Source of the DNA: Candidatus Woykebacteria bacterium GWB1_45_5
GTDB lineage: Bacteria; Patescibacteriota; Microgenomatia; Woykebacterales; RBG-16-39-9b
Reading direction: 5' to 3'
Assembly: GCA_001816645.1 (NCBI GenBank)
Contig: MHCO01000046.1
Span: 4,546 to 12,971, forward strand
Length of the DNA stretch: 8,426 nucleotides
Below are positions 1 to 5,189 of this stretch, in pieces. The notes beneath the pieces were generated by a model that saw only the letters and a list, made by a program, of their open reading frames with translations, had not been told where the DNA came from and ran no database searches. The stretch's first letter is position 1; every line of letters starts with the position of its first letter. Position numbers and translations under genes: made by a program.

Positions 1-520
1 CATAAGTTTCTAGGTCAGCTTCTTGGCCGCAGGTGCATTTGGTGCCGGATTTGCCCAAAATTTGATGTCCGGCCTCTGGGTTATAGATACCCTTGAAAAT
101 TTTTCCACCAACGATTAAACCAATACCAATACCAGTGCTAACAGTGATATAAAGCATTGGGTTTTTGCCTCTGCCAGCACCGAAGCGAAATTCGCCCAAG
201 GCGGCTACTGAAGCGTCGTGGCCAACGACGGCTTCGGTTTTTAAAAGGTTGGCAAAAATGTCAGCGATTTCAATATTGTTCCAGCCAACTAAATGAGGCG
301 AGCCAAGTAACTTTCCAGTTCGCATGTCCAAAGGGCCGGGAACTGCGACACCGATTCGTTTAATCGTCTCACCTTGGGAAAGGTTCTCTGCGGCCTCTTT
401 TATTTCTTGGATACTAGTCTGAAATTCTTTGGTGGGAAAATCGGCTCGCTTTTTAATTTTTCCCCTTCCGCCGGTAGCAATCCGGGTATGGGTGCCGCCA
501 ATGTCTATACCGATAAACAT
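1..520 (-). CDS. ROK-family sugar kinase (glucokinase-like), 3' part outside window
   Basis: Probable ATP-dependent sugar kinase of the ROK family, acting in the cytoplasm; the family phosphorylates glucose, fructose, N-acetylated hexosamines or similar sugars. The first 173 residues are present. They show the N-terminal phosphate-binding motif DIGGTHT (residues 6-12), the segment VPGPLD (60-65), the catalytic-base region GHDASVAALGE (Asp102), the STGIGIG phosphate-2 region (128-134), and the ROK signature with EAGH (149-152) and CTCG (162-165). The usual ROK zinc motif is CxCGxxGCxE; here the last part reads ADLE, so Asp169 stands where the third zinc cysteine is expected. The ATG at 520 places DIGGT at the normal distance from the N terminus. 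No Shine-Dalgarno is visible upstream. The true substrate cannot be told from this sequence. Confidence 0.93.
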   Translation of the reverse strand, partial: MFIGIDIGGTHTRIATGGRGKIKKRADFPTKEFQTSIQEIKEAAENLSQGETIKRIGVAVPGPLDMRTGKLLGSPHLVGWNNIEIADIFANLLKTEAVVGHDASVAALGEFRFGAGRGKNPMLYITVSTGIGIGLIVGGKIFKGIYNPEAGHQILGKSGTKCTCGQEADLETY

Positions 521-526
521 AATAGA

Positions 527-564
527 AAGTAAAAAGTTAAAGGTCAAAAGGTAAAAGTTGAAAG
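527..564. repeat. Purine-rich degenerate repeat upstream of the ROK gene
   Basis: The plus strand reads as loosely repeated units of the type AAAAGTTAAAGG / AAAAGGTAAAAG / AAAAGTTGAAAG, so it is nearly all A and G with scattered GTT or GGT. It lies just upstream of the ROK start on the opposite strand and shows no Shine-Dalgarno or clear -10 box for that gene. It may be slipped-strand low-complexity DNA or leader sequence; no function can be assigned. Confidence 0.45.
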
Positions 565-606
565 ATCTAATTTCAAACGGCGAACTCTATCTACAAACTA
601 CTAGTT

Positions 607-861
607 TTACTCCTCTACTTTGTAAACCTCGTCGCCTTCTTTGACTTCTTGGGCCACTTTCAGGCCGATCGCATCGCCCTTTTTGGCTTTCTCTATTTGT
701 TGGTGTTCAACCTGCATGGAAGTTACTTCTTGAGTAAAATCAGCCGGTTTCCCCTTGATGTGGATTTTGTCACTTACCTTTAGGCTAGCCGAGACTTTGA
801 CAACCCCGACGCCGATATGGTCGTAATAATGAGTGATAGTACCGACTAGAGTTTCTTTCAT
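607..861 (-). CDS. Small EF-Tu domain 2-like protein
   Basis: An 84-residue protein resembling the beta-barrel domain 2 of translational GTPases (EF-Tu/IF2 type), with no GTPase domain. Visible features are an early GTITHYYDHIGVGVVKV strand pair, a KVSDKIHIKG turn as in the barrel where EF-Tu has a 'G-D-x-(I/V)' strand, a central VTSMQVEHQQIEKA stretch, and KKGDAIGLKV ... KEGDEVYKV near the end, which matches the 'G-D-x-v-G-l' pattern of domain 2. Stand-alone proteins like this are usually annotated as translation elongation factor-like; their role is not established. I chose the ATG at 861 over an in-frame GTG at 870. An AAGGGGGGTGG run (865-875) sits about 6 bases upstream of the ATG and would overlap the GTG. 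It follows the LOG-like gene by 25 bases and is probably cotranscribed with it. Confidence 0.8.
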   Translation of the reverse strand: MKETLVGTITHYYDHIGVGVVKVSASLKVSDKIHIKGKPADFTQEVTSMQVEHQQIEKAKKGDAIGLKVAQEVKEGDEVYKVEE

Positions 862-886
862 AATCGCCACCCCCCTTCATTATTAA

Positions 887-1477
887 TCATTCCGGGTTTT
901 CGATGGTTCGCACTGGAGTTAGCTTTTCTCTATCTTCTTTGTATCTTTCCTTTAGATCCTCAATCAAACCTTCGACAATTTTTTTCGGATTGGATTCGTA
1001 AAGTACCTGACACTGATGTTTGTGAGCGATTCTGGTAATGTCCTCGATTTCGTCAGCCATTCCACCTGAACCTTCCAGGATCCCGATCGGTTTCCGGTCT
1101 TCGAAGGCAACCGTAAATTCATTTAAAGTACCGATCCGTCCACAGATAATTATCACGGCATCAGCGCTGCGCGTTAAAATCAGATTTCTTCCTGAATAGC
1201 CAAAGCCAGTGTAAACAATTAGGTCTAGGTAATTTACTGGTAGATGGTAACGCTTCATGTGATCAGCTCGCGAGGCGGCTGGTGAAAAGCCGATGGATAT
1301 GCCATTTTCTTTCTTAGCACCTTTAGCAGCGGCATGAGGGATGCCGGTAGTGGCTCCAGTGACAAGGACAGCGCCAGATTTAGCAATTGCTTCGCCTACT
1401 TTTTCTGCTTTTTCGATGGTTTCAGGGTTGAGGCAATCCCCTTCTGCCGCCCCGGAGACACAGATTTTAAAGCTCAT
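887..1477 (-). CDS. LOG/SLOG-type Rossmann-fold protein (TIGR00725-like)
   Basis: A 196-residue cytoplasmic protein of the LOG-like ('possible lysine decarboxylase') superfamily, closest in feel to TIGR00725/SLOG proteins. Seen in order: an N-terminal beta strand with a glycine turn (ICVSGAAEGD, 5-14), VTGATTGIPHAAAKGA (39-54) for the first nucleotide-binding loop, GYSGRNLILTRSADAVI (93-109), and CGRIGTLNEF (112-121). The last corresponds to the PGGxGTxxE motif of cytokinin-activating LOG phosphoribohydrolases, but the PGG part has become CGR. Glu120 of the motif is kept. This makes a nucleotide or NAD-derivative binding or cleaving role likely, while true LOG activity is unproven. A charged tail (about 167-196) follows the fold. 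The ATG at 1477 has no Shine-Dalgarno; a -10-like box lies 6 bases upstream, so the mRNA may be leaderless. Confidence 0.87.
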   Translation of the reverse strand: MSFKICVSGAAEGDCLNPETIEKAEKVGEAIAKSGAVLVTGATTGIPHAAAKGAKKENGISIGFSPAASRADHMKRYHLPVNYLDLIVYTGFGYSGRNLILTRSADAVIIICGRIGTLNEFTVAFEDRKPIGILEGSGGMADEIEDITRIAHKHQCQVLYESNPKKIVEGLIEDLKERYKEDREKLTPVRTIENPE

Positions 1478-1483
1478 GAGTAT

Positions 1484-1512
1484 AGTTTACCAAAAGTAAA
1501 TCGCTCCGTAAA
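1484..1512 (-). promoter_or_regulatory. Candidate promoter giving a leaderless mRNA for the LOG-like gene
   Basis: Read on the minus strand: a -35-like TTTACG (1507-1512), a 17-base spacer, a -10-like TAAACT (1484-1489), then 6 bases before the ATG at 1477. Both hexamers match the sigma70 consensus at 4 of 6 positions. The predicted start of transcription falls on or beside the A of the ATG. An alternative -10, TATACT, lies only 1 base from the ATG and would start inside the gene. Confidence 0.4.
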
Positions 1513-1539
1513 CAAATGAATTAAAGCATAGCTTTATTA

Positions 1540-1615
1540 ATTTGTACACTCTCGCGCTTTGCGACCACTTCGTGGACTAAAAAAGAAAAAGGCAAAAAGA
1601 GGCAAAAAAAAGAAG
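1540..1615. other. Intergenic stretch with small hairpins and a homopurine run
   Basis: The gap between the CapA-like gene and the LOG-like gene (1478-1713, 236 bases) holds no credible ORF. It contains a small hairpin CGCGCTTTGCG, then CCAC-TTC-GTGG, then an A/G run (1579-1614) with two copies of an AAAAAGGC / AAAAAGAGGC motif. On the minus strand the run is polypyrimidine, but it precedes rather than follows the hairpins, so it is not a normal terminator for the gene on that strand. Confidence 0.4.
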
Positions 1616-1647
1616 TCGGTAGGTTTTAGCGTTGCAAATATTAGAAC

Positions 1648-1704
1648 TCAAGTGTCAGACACTTGAATTTAATTTCACAAAGTTGTGCCTGAAGGTCGGA
1701 CCTT
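1648..1704. repeat. Cluster of three REP-like palindromes downstream of the CapA-like gene
   Basis: Three perfect inverted repeats follow one another. TCAAGTGTC-a-GACACTTGA (1648-1666) has 9-bp arms and a single central base, CACAA-ag-TTGTG (1676-1687) has 5-bp arms, and AAGGTC-g-GACCTT (1692-1704) has 6-bp arms. They begin 9 bases past the stop of the CapA-like gene on the minus strand and could fold in its mRNA tail. None is followed by a good T run on that strand. Near-zero loop sizes and GTGTC/GACAC cores resemble repetitive extragenic palindromes of the kind associated with Y1 (RAYT) transposases; that link is an inference, since no transposase is in the window. Confidence 0.6.
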
Positions 1705-1713
1705 GGAACTTAG

Positions 1714-2859
1714 TTACTGACTTGGAGAAGTAATTAGCTGAGAAGATTGGAGCATCCGGTCGAGGATGTGTTGACCATCTTTTTCGCTCAAGAATCGGGG
1801 TTGATAGGAACCGTCGACAAGGATTGGGTAGAATTTCACATTGACTAGTTGTATTCCGCCCTCCTTCGCTGAGGCTTCGGTGGGCAAGTAAAAAGTGTAC
1901 TCCCCTATTACTCCTTCTTGGGTTTCTTGGCTCCAAGTTTGATCGAAAATAAAATTGCCGTGGGCGTAGGTGATTAGTTTATTCTTGTATAGCTCAACCC
2001 CCTGGACAGTATGTGGGTGGTTACCAATTATTAGATCGGCTCCGGAGTCGATTATTAAGTGGCCGATTTCGCGTGGATCGTCAGGGGCGACACCTGCCCC
2101 TTTTTGGGGAATAAGTTCGTACTCGGCTCCCCAATGAGCTGAAACAATTAAAACATCAACCTTATTTTTAGCTTCTTTAATTTCTGTCGCTATACCTTCC
2201 CGGTCAAAAGTAGCGCCAACCCCGTTGTAAGCGAGAAAACCAAACTTGATGCCCTTTCGCTCTTGGATATCGAGATGGCCGGAACCACTCCAGCCGATTT
2301 TGTTAGTTTCCAGCAAATTGATTGTTTCATCAATTCCGGCTTGGCCAAAGTTGCCGATGTGATTATTAGCTAAAGAGACAGAGTCAACTCCAGCAAATAA
2401 GATTCCCTGTATGTGCCGGGCATCACCGCAAAAAGTAAACCCTTCGGTCATTAGCGGGCAACCCTTTCTTAATGGGGCTTCTAGATTAATTAGGGTGATA
2501 TCAGCTTTTTTAAGAAAATCGGCCGTTTGCTTCCAATTGTAACTAAAATCACCACTTTTGGTAGCCGGCCAATTTGCTCCACGGGCAGGAATGACGTCAC
2601 CGGTGCCGATTAAAGTAACCAGATTCTTTTGGTCCAAAGCGCTGAGGGCGTTGGGTTTGGTGAAAATTGATTCTAGGCTAACTTTTGGAATTGGCGGTGG
2701 GACTTTTGCTGCGGGTTTATCAGTTAGCTGGACACTAGTATTAAAACTTTTAGCGCTGACAAATAGTATTCCAATAACCGCCGTTAGTAGTAGCAGGTTG
2801 GCCAATATTTTGATTAGGTTGATCCTTGTCATAAATTGTTGTATCAAACTTTTTTCCAA
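1714..2859 (-). CDS. CapA-family (PGA_cap) membrane-anchored metallophosphatase
   Basis: A 381-residue protein of the CapA/PgsA family, a calcineurin-like metallophosphatase fold linked to poly-gamma-glutamate or capsule assembly and otherwise of unknown substrate. An uncleaved-looking hydrophobic anchor (about 15-35) and a proline-rich linker (54-58) put the domain outside the membrane. Family motifs appear in order: GDVIPAR (87-93), NLEAPL (125-130), SLANNH (162-167), HWGAEYE (242-248), GNHPH (279-283) and YAHGNF (298-303). The metal-binding Asp, Asn and His positions are kept. I chose the TTG at 2859, because AAGGA stands 6 bases upstream inside the end of the previous gene; the in-frame ATG at 2832 has no ribosome binding site. 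The start overlaps the adenosyltransferase gene by 16 bases, so the two are translationally coupled. Whether poly-gamma-glutamate is really made cannot be said; no CapB or CapC gene is nearby. Confidence 0.93.
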   Translation of the reverse strand: MEKSLIQQFMTRINLIKILANLLLLTAVIGILFVSAKSFNTSVQLTDKPAAKVPPPIPKVSLESIFTKPNALSALDQKNLVTLIGTGDVIPARGANWPATKSGDFSYNWKQTADFLKKADITLINLEAPLRKGCPLMTEGFTFCGDARHIQGILFAGVDSVSLANNHIGNFGQAGIDETINLLETNKIGWSGSGHLDIQERKGIKFGFLAYNGVGATFDREGIATEIKEAKNKVDVLIVSAHWGAEYELIPQKGAGVAPDDPREIGHLIIDSGADLIIGNHPHTVQGVELYKNKLITYAHGNFIFDQTWSQETQEGVIGEYTFYLPTEASAKEGGIQLVNVKFYPILVDGSYQPRFLSEKDGQHILDRMLQSSQLITSPSQ

Positions 2860-3398
2860 AGTATTTCCTTTTTCCCGGACCCTTTGTTTAAATAGCGGGC
2901 CAGAACGAAAAGCAGGTCAGAAAGCCTATTTAAATAAGCAATAATATTGGGATTAATTTTTTCTTTCCGTGCGAGGCTAACCACTTCTCTTTCCGCTCGG
3001 CGACAGACCGCTCTGGCTAGTTGTAAAAAGGTAGTTGATTTTTCACCAGCTGGAAGAATAAATGTGTGCAGCGGCGAAAGTTTTGCATCATGTTGGTCGA
3101 TAAATCGTTCTAACTCTTCAATTGAAGACTTCTCTAATTTCATTTTCTTTACTCTTCTTGGATCAGCAAGTTCAGCACCGATATTAAAGAGTTCGTTTTG
3201 GATATTTTGAAGGGTCTTGCGGATTTTTTGATCTTTAATGAATAAGTTACTCACCCCGAGACTGGAATTAAGTTCATCGACACTGCCGTAAGCGGCTGCT
3301 CTTGGATGGTCTTTGCGAACTTTAATCCCAGAAACGAGGGTTGTTTCACCTTTGTCGCCAACGCGGGTGTAGATTTTGGATTTTGGTGGGTTGGTCAT
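2844..3398 (-). CDS. pduO: PduO-type cob(I)alamin adenosyltransferase
   Basis: A 184-residue ATP:cob(I)alamin adenosyltransferase of the PduO/MMAB type, which transfers the adenosyl group of ATP to reduced cobalamin to give coenzyme B12. Length matches the single-domain family. Diagnostic motifs are TRVGDKGETTL (11-21, ATP binding), YGSVDELNS (37-45), RRAEREVV (133-140) and NRLSDLLFVLAR (157-168); these form the ATP and corrinoid sites at the trimer interface. No cobalamin biosynthesis or B12-dependent enzyme lies in the window, so the cofactor is probably salvaged. A class II ribonucleotide reductase elsewhere in the genome is a plausible client, by inference. The ATG at 3398 has TATAAT 7 bases upstream and no Shine-Dalgarno, so the transcript is probably leaderless. 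It overlaps and leads the CapA-like gene. Confidence 0.95.
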   Translation of the reverse strand: MTNPPKSKIYTRVGDKGETTLVSGIKVRKDHPRAAAYGSVDELNSSLGVSNLFIKDQKIRKTLQNIQNELFNIGAELADPRRVKKMKLEKSSIEELERFIDQHDAKLSPLHTFILPAGEKSTTFLQLARAVCRRAEREVVSLARKEKINPNIIAYLNRLSDLLFVLARYLNKGSGKKEILWKKV

Positions 3399-3405
3399 TG
3401 GAGGA

Positions 3406-3411
3406 ATTATA
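3406..3411 (-). promoter_or_regulatory. -10 box (TATAAT) for a leaderless adenosyltransferase mRNA
   Basis: A perfect TATAAT consensus on the minus strand ends 7 bases before the ATG at 3398, so transcription would begin at the start codon. The intervening TCCTCCA is the opposite of a Shine-Dalgarno. No -35 element better than 3 of 6 is visible 16-18 bases upstream. Confidence 0.55.
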
Positions 3412-3443
3412 TCTCGAAGAGAAACAATAGACCACCCCCGTAA

Positions 3444-3461
3444 CCCCGACCAAGGTCGGGG
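3444..3461. repeat. Palindrome CCCCGACC-AA-GGTCGGGG
   Basis: A perfect 8-bp inverted repeat with a 2-base centre lies between the adenosyltransferase and SGNH genes. A direct CCCCCG just upstream (3435-3440) could pair alternatively with the right-hand G run. It shares the octamer AAGGTCGG with the palindrome at 1692-1704, suggesting a common repetitive element. There is no T run on either side, so it is not a standard terminator. Confidence 0.6.
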
Positions 3462-3589
3462 GTACTCTTATGTTCTACGTCGCTTCGCTCCTACGAAGAC
3501 GACTATATCTAGCATGTAATACAAACAAGTTATGTGAAAGCAGAGGTGGCGAATAATATATCGAAAGAGAACATTTTGTTGCTTGTTCG

Positions 3590-3618
3590 TTGACTCTGAG
3601 AAATTTTTGTTGTAAAAG
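3590..3618 (+). promoter_or_regulatory. Candidate plus-strand promoter in the 3399-3733 gap
   Basis: TTGACT (3590-3595, 5 of 6 to consensus), a 17-base spacer and TAAAAG (3613-3618, 4 of 6). The predicted start near 3625 falls on the first bases of the hairpin at 3624-3673. The rest of this 335-base gap contains a partly palindromic GTCGCTTCG / CGAAGACGAC stretch (about 3480-3506) and no credible gene; two overlapping minus-strand frames there lack ribosome binding sites and family resemblance. Confidence 0.4.
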
Positions 3619-3623
3619 TTCCT

Positions 3624-3679
3624 TGCAGCTAACAAAGCTGAAAAGAGCGATCTGGACAGCAGCGTTAGCTGCATTTTTT
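3624..3679 (+). terminator. Rho-independent terminator-like hairpin, possibly the whole of a ~55-nt RNA
   Basis: TGCAGCTAAC (3624-3633) pairs perfectly over 10 bp with GTTAGCTGCA (3664-3673). A 3x3 internal loop and a second 4-bp stem, GCTG/CAGC, lie inside, and TTTTTT (3674-3679) follows directly. The T run sets the orientation as plus. No plus-strand gene lies upstream, so it may end a short RNA starting near 3625, or protect against antisense transcription into the SGNH gene. Confidence 0.5.
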
Positions 3680-3733
3680 GTTGTCAAATTTTCAAAAAAA
3701 TCAAACTGGCCTCGCAAGGGGTGCCTTGAAAAG

Positions 3734-4357
3734 CTAATGGGGTTGAAGAAGCTCTCTTAAGACTTTGGCGATGCGCTGCGCCATGATTTTGTAGCCGGCG
3801 TTGTTTGGGTGGATTTCGTCGGCCATTAGCGAGGGATTGCCAGCTATTCCATCAAGAACATCCCAAACCACAGTAGCTTTGTATTTTTTGGCAATTTTTT
3901 TGAATCCGGCCTCGTACTCACTAGATTTTTGCGGGAATTTAATATGGACTAAAACGACGGCTGCACCGGTTTTTCGGATCTGGTTAACAATCGAATCAAG
4001 GTTTTTTATCGTTTCTTCTACCGGCAGTTGTTGCAAAAAATCATTACCGGAAAGCTCCACGACTACCAGCGATGGATTTTTGTCTAAAACATCGGCCTCT
4101 AATCTTGCTAAAGCAGTTTCCGTAGTGTCACCGGAGACCCCAGCATTTATAACATTGCTTAAATTTAATTCTTTGGCAACCAGAGAGGGAAAATCCTCTC
4201 CCTCCCCTGCCCCAACCCCAGCAGTTAAACTGTTACCAAAGAAAATTATTGGTCCTTCTTTTTTTGTTTTTTCCACTGGTTCCTCCTTTGAAAAGAAATA
4301 CCAAACAGCGAAAAAGGTGCCTAAAACCAGCAGTATTACCAGCAGAACTTTGGTCAT
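3734..4357 (-). CDS. SGNH/GDSL hydrolase, TesA-like, membrane-anchored
   Basis: A 207-residue esterase or lysophospholipase of the SGNH hydrolase family, similar in layout to TesA/arylesterase. A hydrophobic N-terminal anchor or signal (about 4-22) is followed by a charged linker, so the enzyme should act at or outside the membrane. Catalytic blocks are complete. Block I is GNSLTAG with nucleophile Ser43, where the usual GDSL Asp is Asn42. Block II is INAGVSGDTT (70-79, oxyanion Gly). Block III is SGND (103-106, oxyanion Asn105). Block V is DEIHPN with Asp180 and His183. The natural substrate (lipid, acyl thioester or acetylated polysaccharide) is unknown. The ATG at 4357 gives the expected basic-hydrophobic start. 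TATACT lies 8 bases upstream and no Shine-Dalgarno is seen. After the stop, a CAAGG-CACC-CCTTG hairpin and a T run some 15 bases later may form a weak terminator. Confidence 0.92.
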   Translation of the reverse strand: MTKVLLVILLVLGTFFAVWYFFSKEEPVEKTKKEGPIIFFGNSLTAGVGAGEGEDFPSLVAKELNLSNVINAGVSGDTTETALARLEADVLDKNPSLVVVELSGNDFLQQLPVEETIKNLDSIVNQIRKTGAAVVLVHIKFPQKSSEYEAGFKKIAKKYKATVVWDVLDGIAGNPSLMADEIHPNNAGYKIMAQRIAKVLRELLQPH

Positions 4358-4365
4358 TAACTACT

Positions 4366-4371
4366 AGTATA
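4366..4371 (-). promoter_or_regulatory. -10 box (TATACT) upstream of the SGNH hydrolase
   Basis: TATACT (5 of 6) on the minus strand ends 8 bases before the ATG at 4357, predicting a leader of at most a few bases. No convincing -35 hexamer is seen. A GGTCT-GGTT-AGACC hairpin lies further upstream at 4385-4398. Confidence 0.45.
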
Positions 4372-4409
4372 AGCTATCTTTAGCGGTCTGGTTAGACCTG
4401 GCTTGTTTA

Positions 4410-4438
4410 TTGATCTGGACAAAATAAGCTGGTAAAAT
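4410..4438 (+). promoter_or_regulatory. Sigma70-type promoter of the structured RNA
   Basis: TTGATC (4410-4415, 4 of 6), a spacer of exactly 17 bases, and TAAAAT (4433-4438, 5 of 6). The predicted start is at about 4444-4446, which is where the long terminal helix of the downstream RNA begins. It is divergent from the SGNH hydrolase promoter at 4366-4371. Confidence 0.55.
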
Positions 4439-4444
4439 TCGCCA

Positions 4445-4864
4445 CTTGGTGGGAGAAGGGTTGCCAAGAAGAGAGGTCGTCGTAATAGCCGGTGGTACGT
4501 CTGATGGCGGGGAGACGCAGACCGCAATCGTAAGGTCGTGGTCGAACTACCGGCGTTTTCGTGACCGCTTAAGGTGACCCTTCTCCCCCAAGCCTTTTGA
4601 GAAAGGAACTAGAAGTGGTTGGAGGGTGATTCTGCGGAGGAAGGAGGTGTGGATTAGCGAAGCGGGGAAAGCAATTTCGCCAAAGCCACCAGCTAGTTTG
4701 GTCTGCGAAATCGCTACCCTCCTACTGGAAGTTGGGAGACCTTGACAGCAGTCTTGGCTGTGCGTTCCTTGCTTACAAGAGTGCTAAGTAGCGCATGTAG
4801 TCAAGTAGGTTGTCGACCACGTTGGGCTCGGTTTTGACCTTTTGGTCCGGCCGGGCCCTTTATC
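4445..4864 (+). ncRNA. Candidate ~420-nt highly structured non-coding RNA, family unrecognised
   Basis: No credible ORF covers this stretch on either strand, yet it is dense in complementary segments. Domain 1 (4446-4591) is closed by TTGG/CCAA plus GGGAGAAGGGT (4451-4461) with ACCCTTCTCCC (4577-4587): 15 pairs with one bulged U. It continues through 4462-4468/4568-4576 and 4475-4480/4561-4566 to a tight three-way junction. The junction arms are 4488-4496/4546-4554 (9 bp), 4498-4502/4513-4517, and 4520-4525/4538-4543. A CCTTT-TGAG-AAAGG hairpin follows (4593-4606). Domain 2 has GGAGGGT (4621-4627) with ACCCTCC (4716-4722), stacked on AGCG/CGCT (4656-4659/4712-4715) and an imperfect arm (4674-4684/4697-4711). 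Smaller hairpins lie at 4745-4761, 4768-4779 and 4781-4794. Several pairs are G-U on this strand and would be A-C mismatches on the other, which supports plus-strand transcription. I see none of the conserved sequences of RNase P RNA, tmRNA or SRP RNA. Ends are inferred from promoter and terminator. Confidence 0.6.
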
Positions 4865-4870
4865 CTATTT
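4824..4870 (+). terminator. Rho-independent terminator of the structured RNA
   Basis: GGGCTCGG (4824-4831) pairs with CCGGGCCC (4851-4858) over 8 bp with one T-G wobble. Inside it is GACC-TTTT-GGTC (4836-4847). A TTTATCCTATTT tail follows at 4859-4870. The wobble and the tail both point to the plus strand. An alternative pairing, GTCAA (4800-4804) with TTGAC (4834-4838), would compete with the inner stem. Confidence 0.5.
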
Positions 4871-4888
4871 GGGACTATCACGACGAAA

Positions 4889-4916
4889 GAGGGCAGTATT
4901 TTAACTTACTGCCCTC
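4889..4916 (-). terminator. Hairpin ending the small two-gene operon
   Basis: GAGGGCAGTA (4889-4898) and TACTGCCCTC (4907-4916) form a perfect 10-bp stem with an 8-base loop, about 30 bases past the stop of the 65-aa gene. On the minus strand it is followed by TTTCGTCGT, a weak T tract; on the plus strand there is none. It sits between two convergent units and may also insulate them. Confidence 0.55.
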
Positions 4917-4946
4917 AGATCAAGATCAGGTTTCCTCTCATTCCTC

Positions 4947-5144
4947 CTACGGGGCTAATAACCAGGCGAGGATATACTTAAGGCGGTTGATAAACCCACT
5001 CCTTGGTATTCGGGCAAGGTAGGTGTCGCAGGAGCTTGGAAACCACAGCTCGTCGTTGCTCTCAGCTTCCTCGCGAAGCTCTCTGGCGAAATCAAGAGCG
5101 ATTTGACCCCGCCTTCTCATCTCCTCTAGGGTTAACTCTTCCAT
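4947..5144 (-). CDS. Unrecognised 65-aa protein, second gene of a small operon
   Basis: I do not recognise this protein. The N-terminal half (1-31) is very acidic and basic, mostly predicted helix, with a run EELTLEEMRRRGQ and then ARELREEAES. A short WFPSSCDTYLARIPRSGF segment with one Cys follows, then a hydrophobic end with two Trp-containing stretches (LKYILAWLLAP). The C terminus might touch a membrane or bury in a partner. It is judged real because AGGAGG (5150-5155) stands exactly 5 bases before the ATG, the best ribosome binding site in this part of the window. It also follows the 88-aa gene by 45 bases and ends just before a terminator-like hairpin. The opposite-strand frames over this region have no such signal. 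G+C is higher than in the flanking genes (34 of 60 in 5041-5100, against 24 of 60 in 2161-2220). Confidence 0.65.
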   Translation of the reverse strand: MEELTLEEMRRRGQIALDFARELREEAESNDELWFPSSCDTYLARIPRSGFINRLKYILAWLLAP

Positions 5145-5189
5145 CAGGGCCTCCTACTTGTTCGATGATGTGCCAGGTGAGCACCCACC

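Noticed and set aside
2558..3210. Plus-strand frames of 128 and 87 codons
   Set aside because: They are shadows of the CapA-like and adenosyltransferase genes, both identified by full motif sets.
3468..3717. Two overlapping minus-strand frames of 68 and 80 codons in the gap
   Set aside because: There is no ribosome binding site and no recognisable family, they lie in conflicting frames, and they cover palindromic DNA and a terminator-like hairpin.
3801..4367. Plus-strand frame of 188 codons
   Set aside because: It is antisense to the SGNH hydrolase, whose catalytic blocks are complete on the other strand.
4445..4864. RNase P RNA, tmRNA or SRP RNA as the identity of the structured RNA
   Set aside because: The conserved RNase P core (GAGGAAAGTCC type), the tmRNA acceptor ends with a tag frame, and the SRP GGTCAGG/GGAAGCAGC loop were looked for on both strands and not found; an Infernal search would settle it.
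4445..4864. Group I or group II intron
   Set aside because: I see no group II domain V-like hairpin, no group I P7/P3 core sequences and no interrupted gene at the borders.
4810..5022. Plus-strand frame of 70 codons across the terminators and the 65-aa gene
   Set aside because: It starts at TTG with no ribosome binding site, runs through the terminator hairpins, and overlaps a minus-strand gene with an excellent Shine-Dalgarno.
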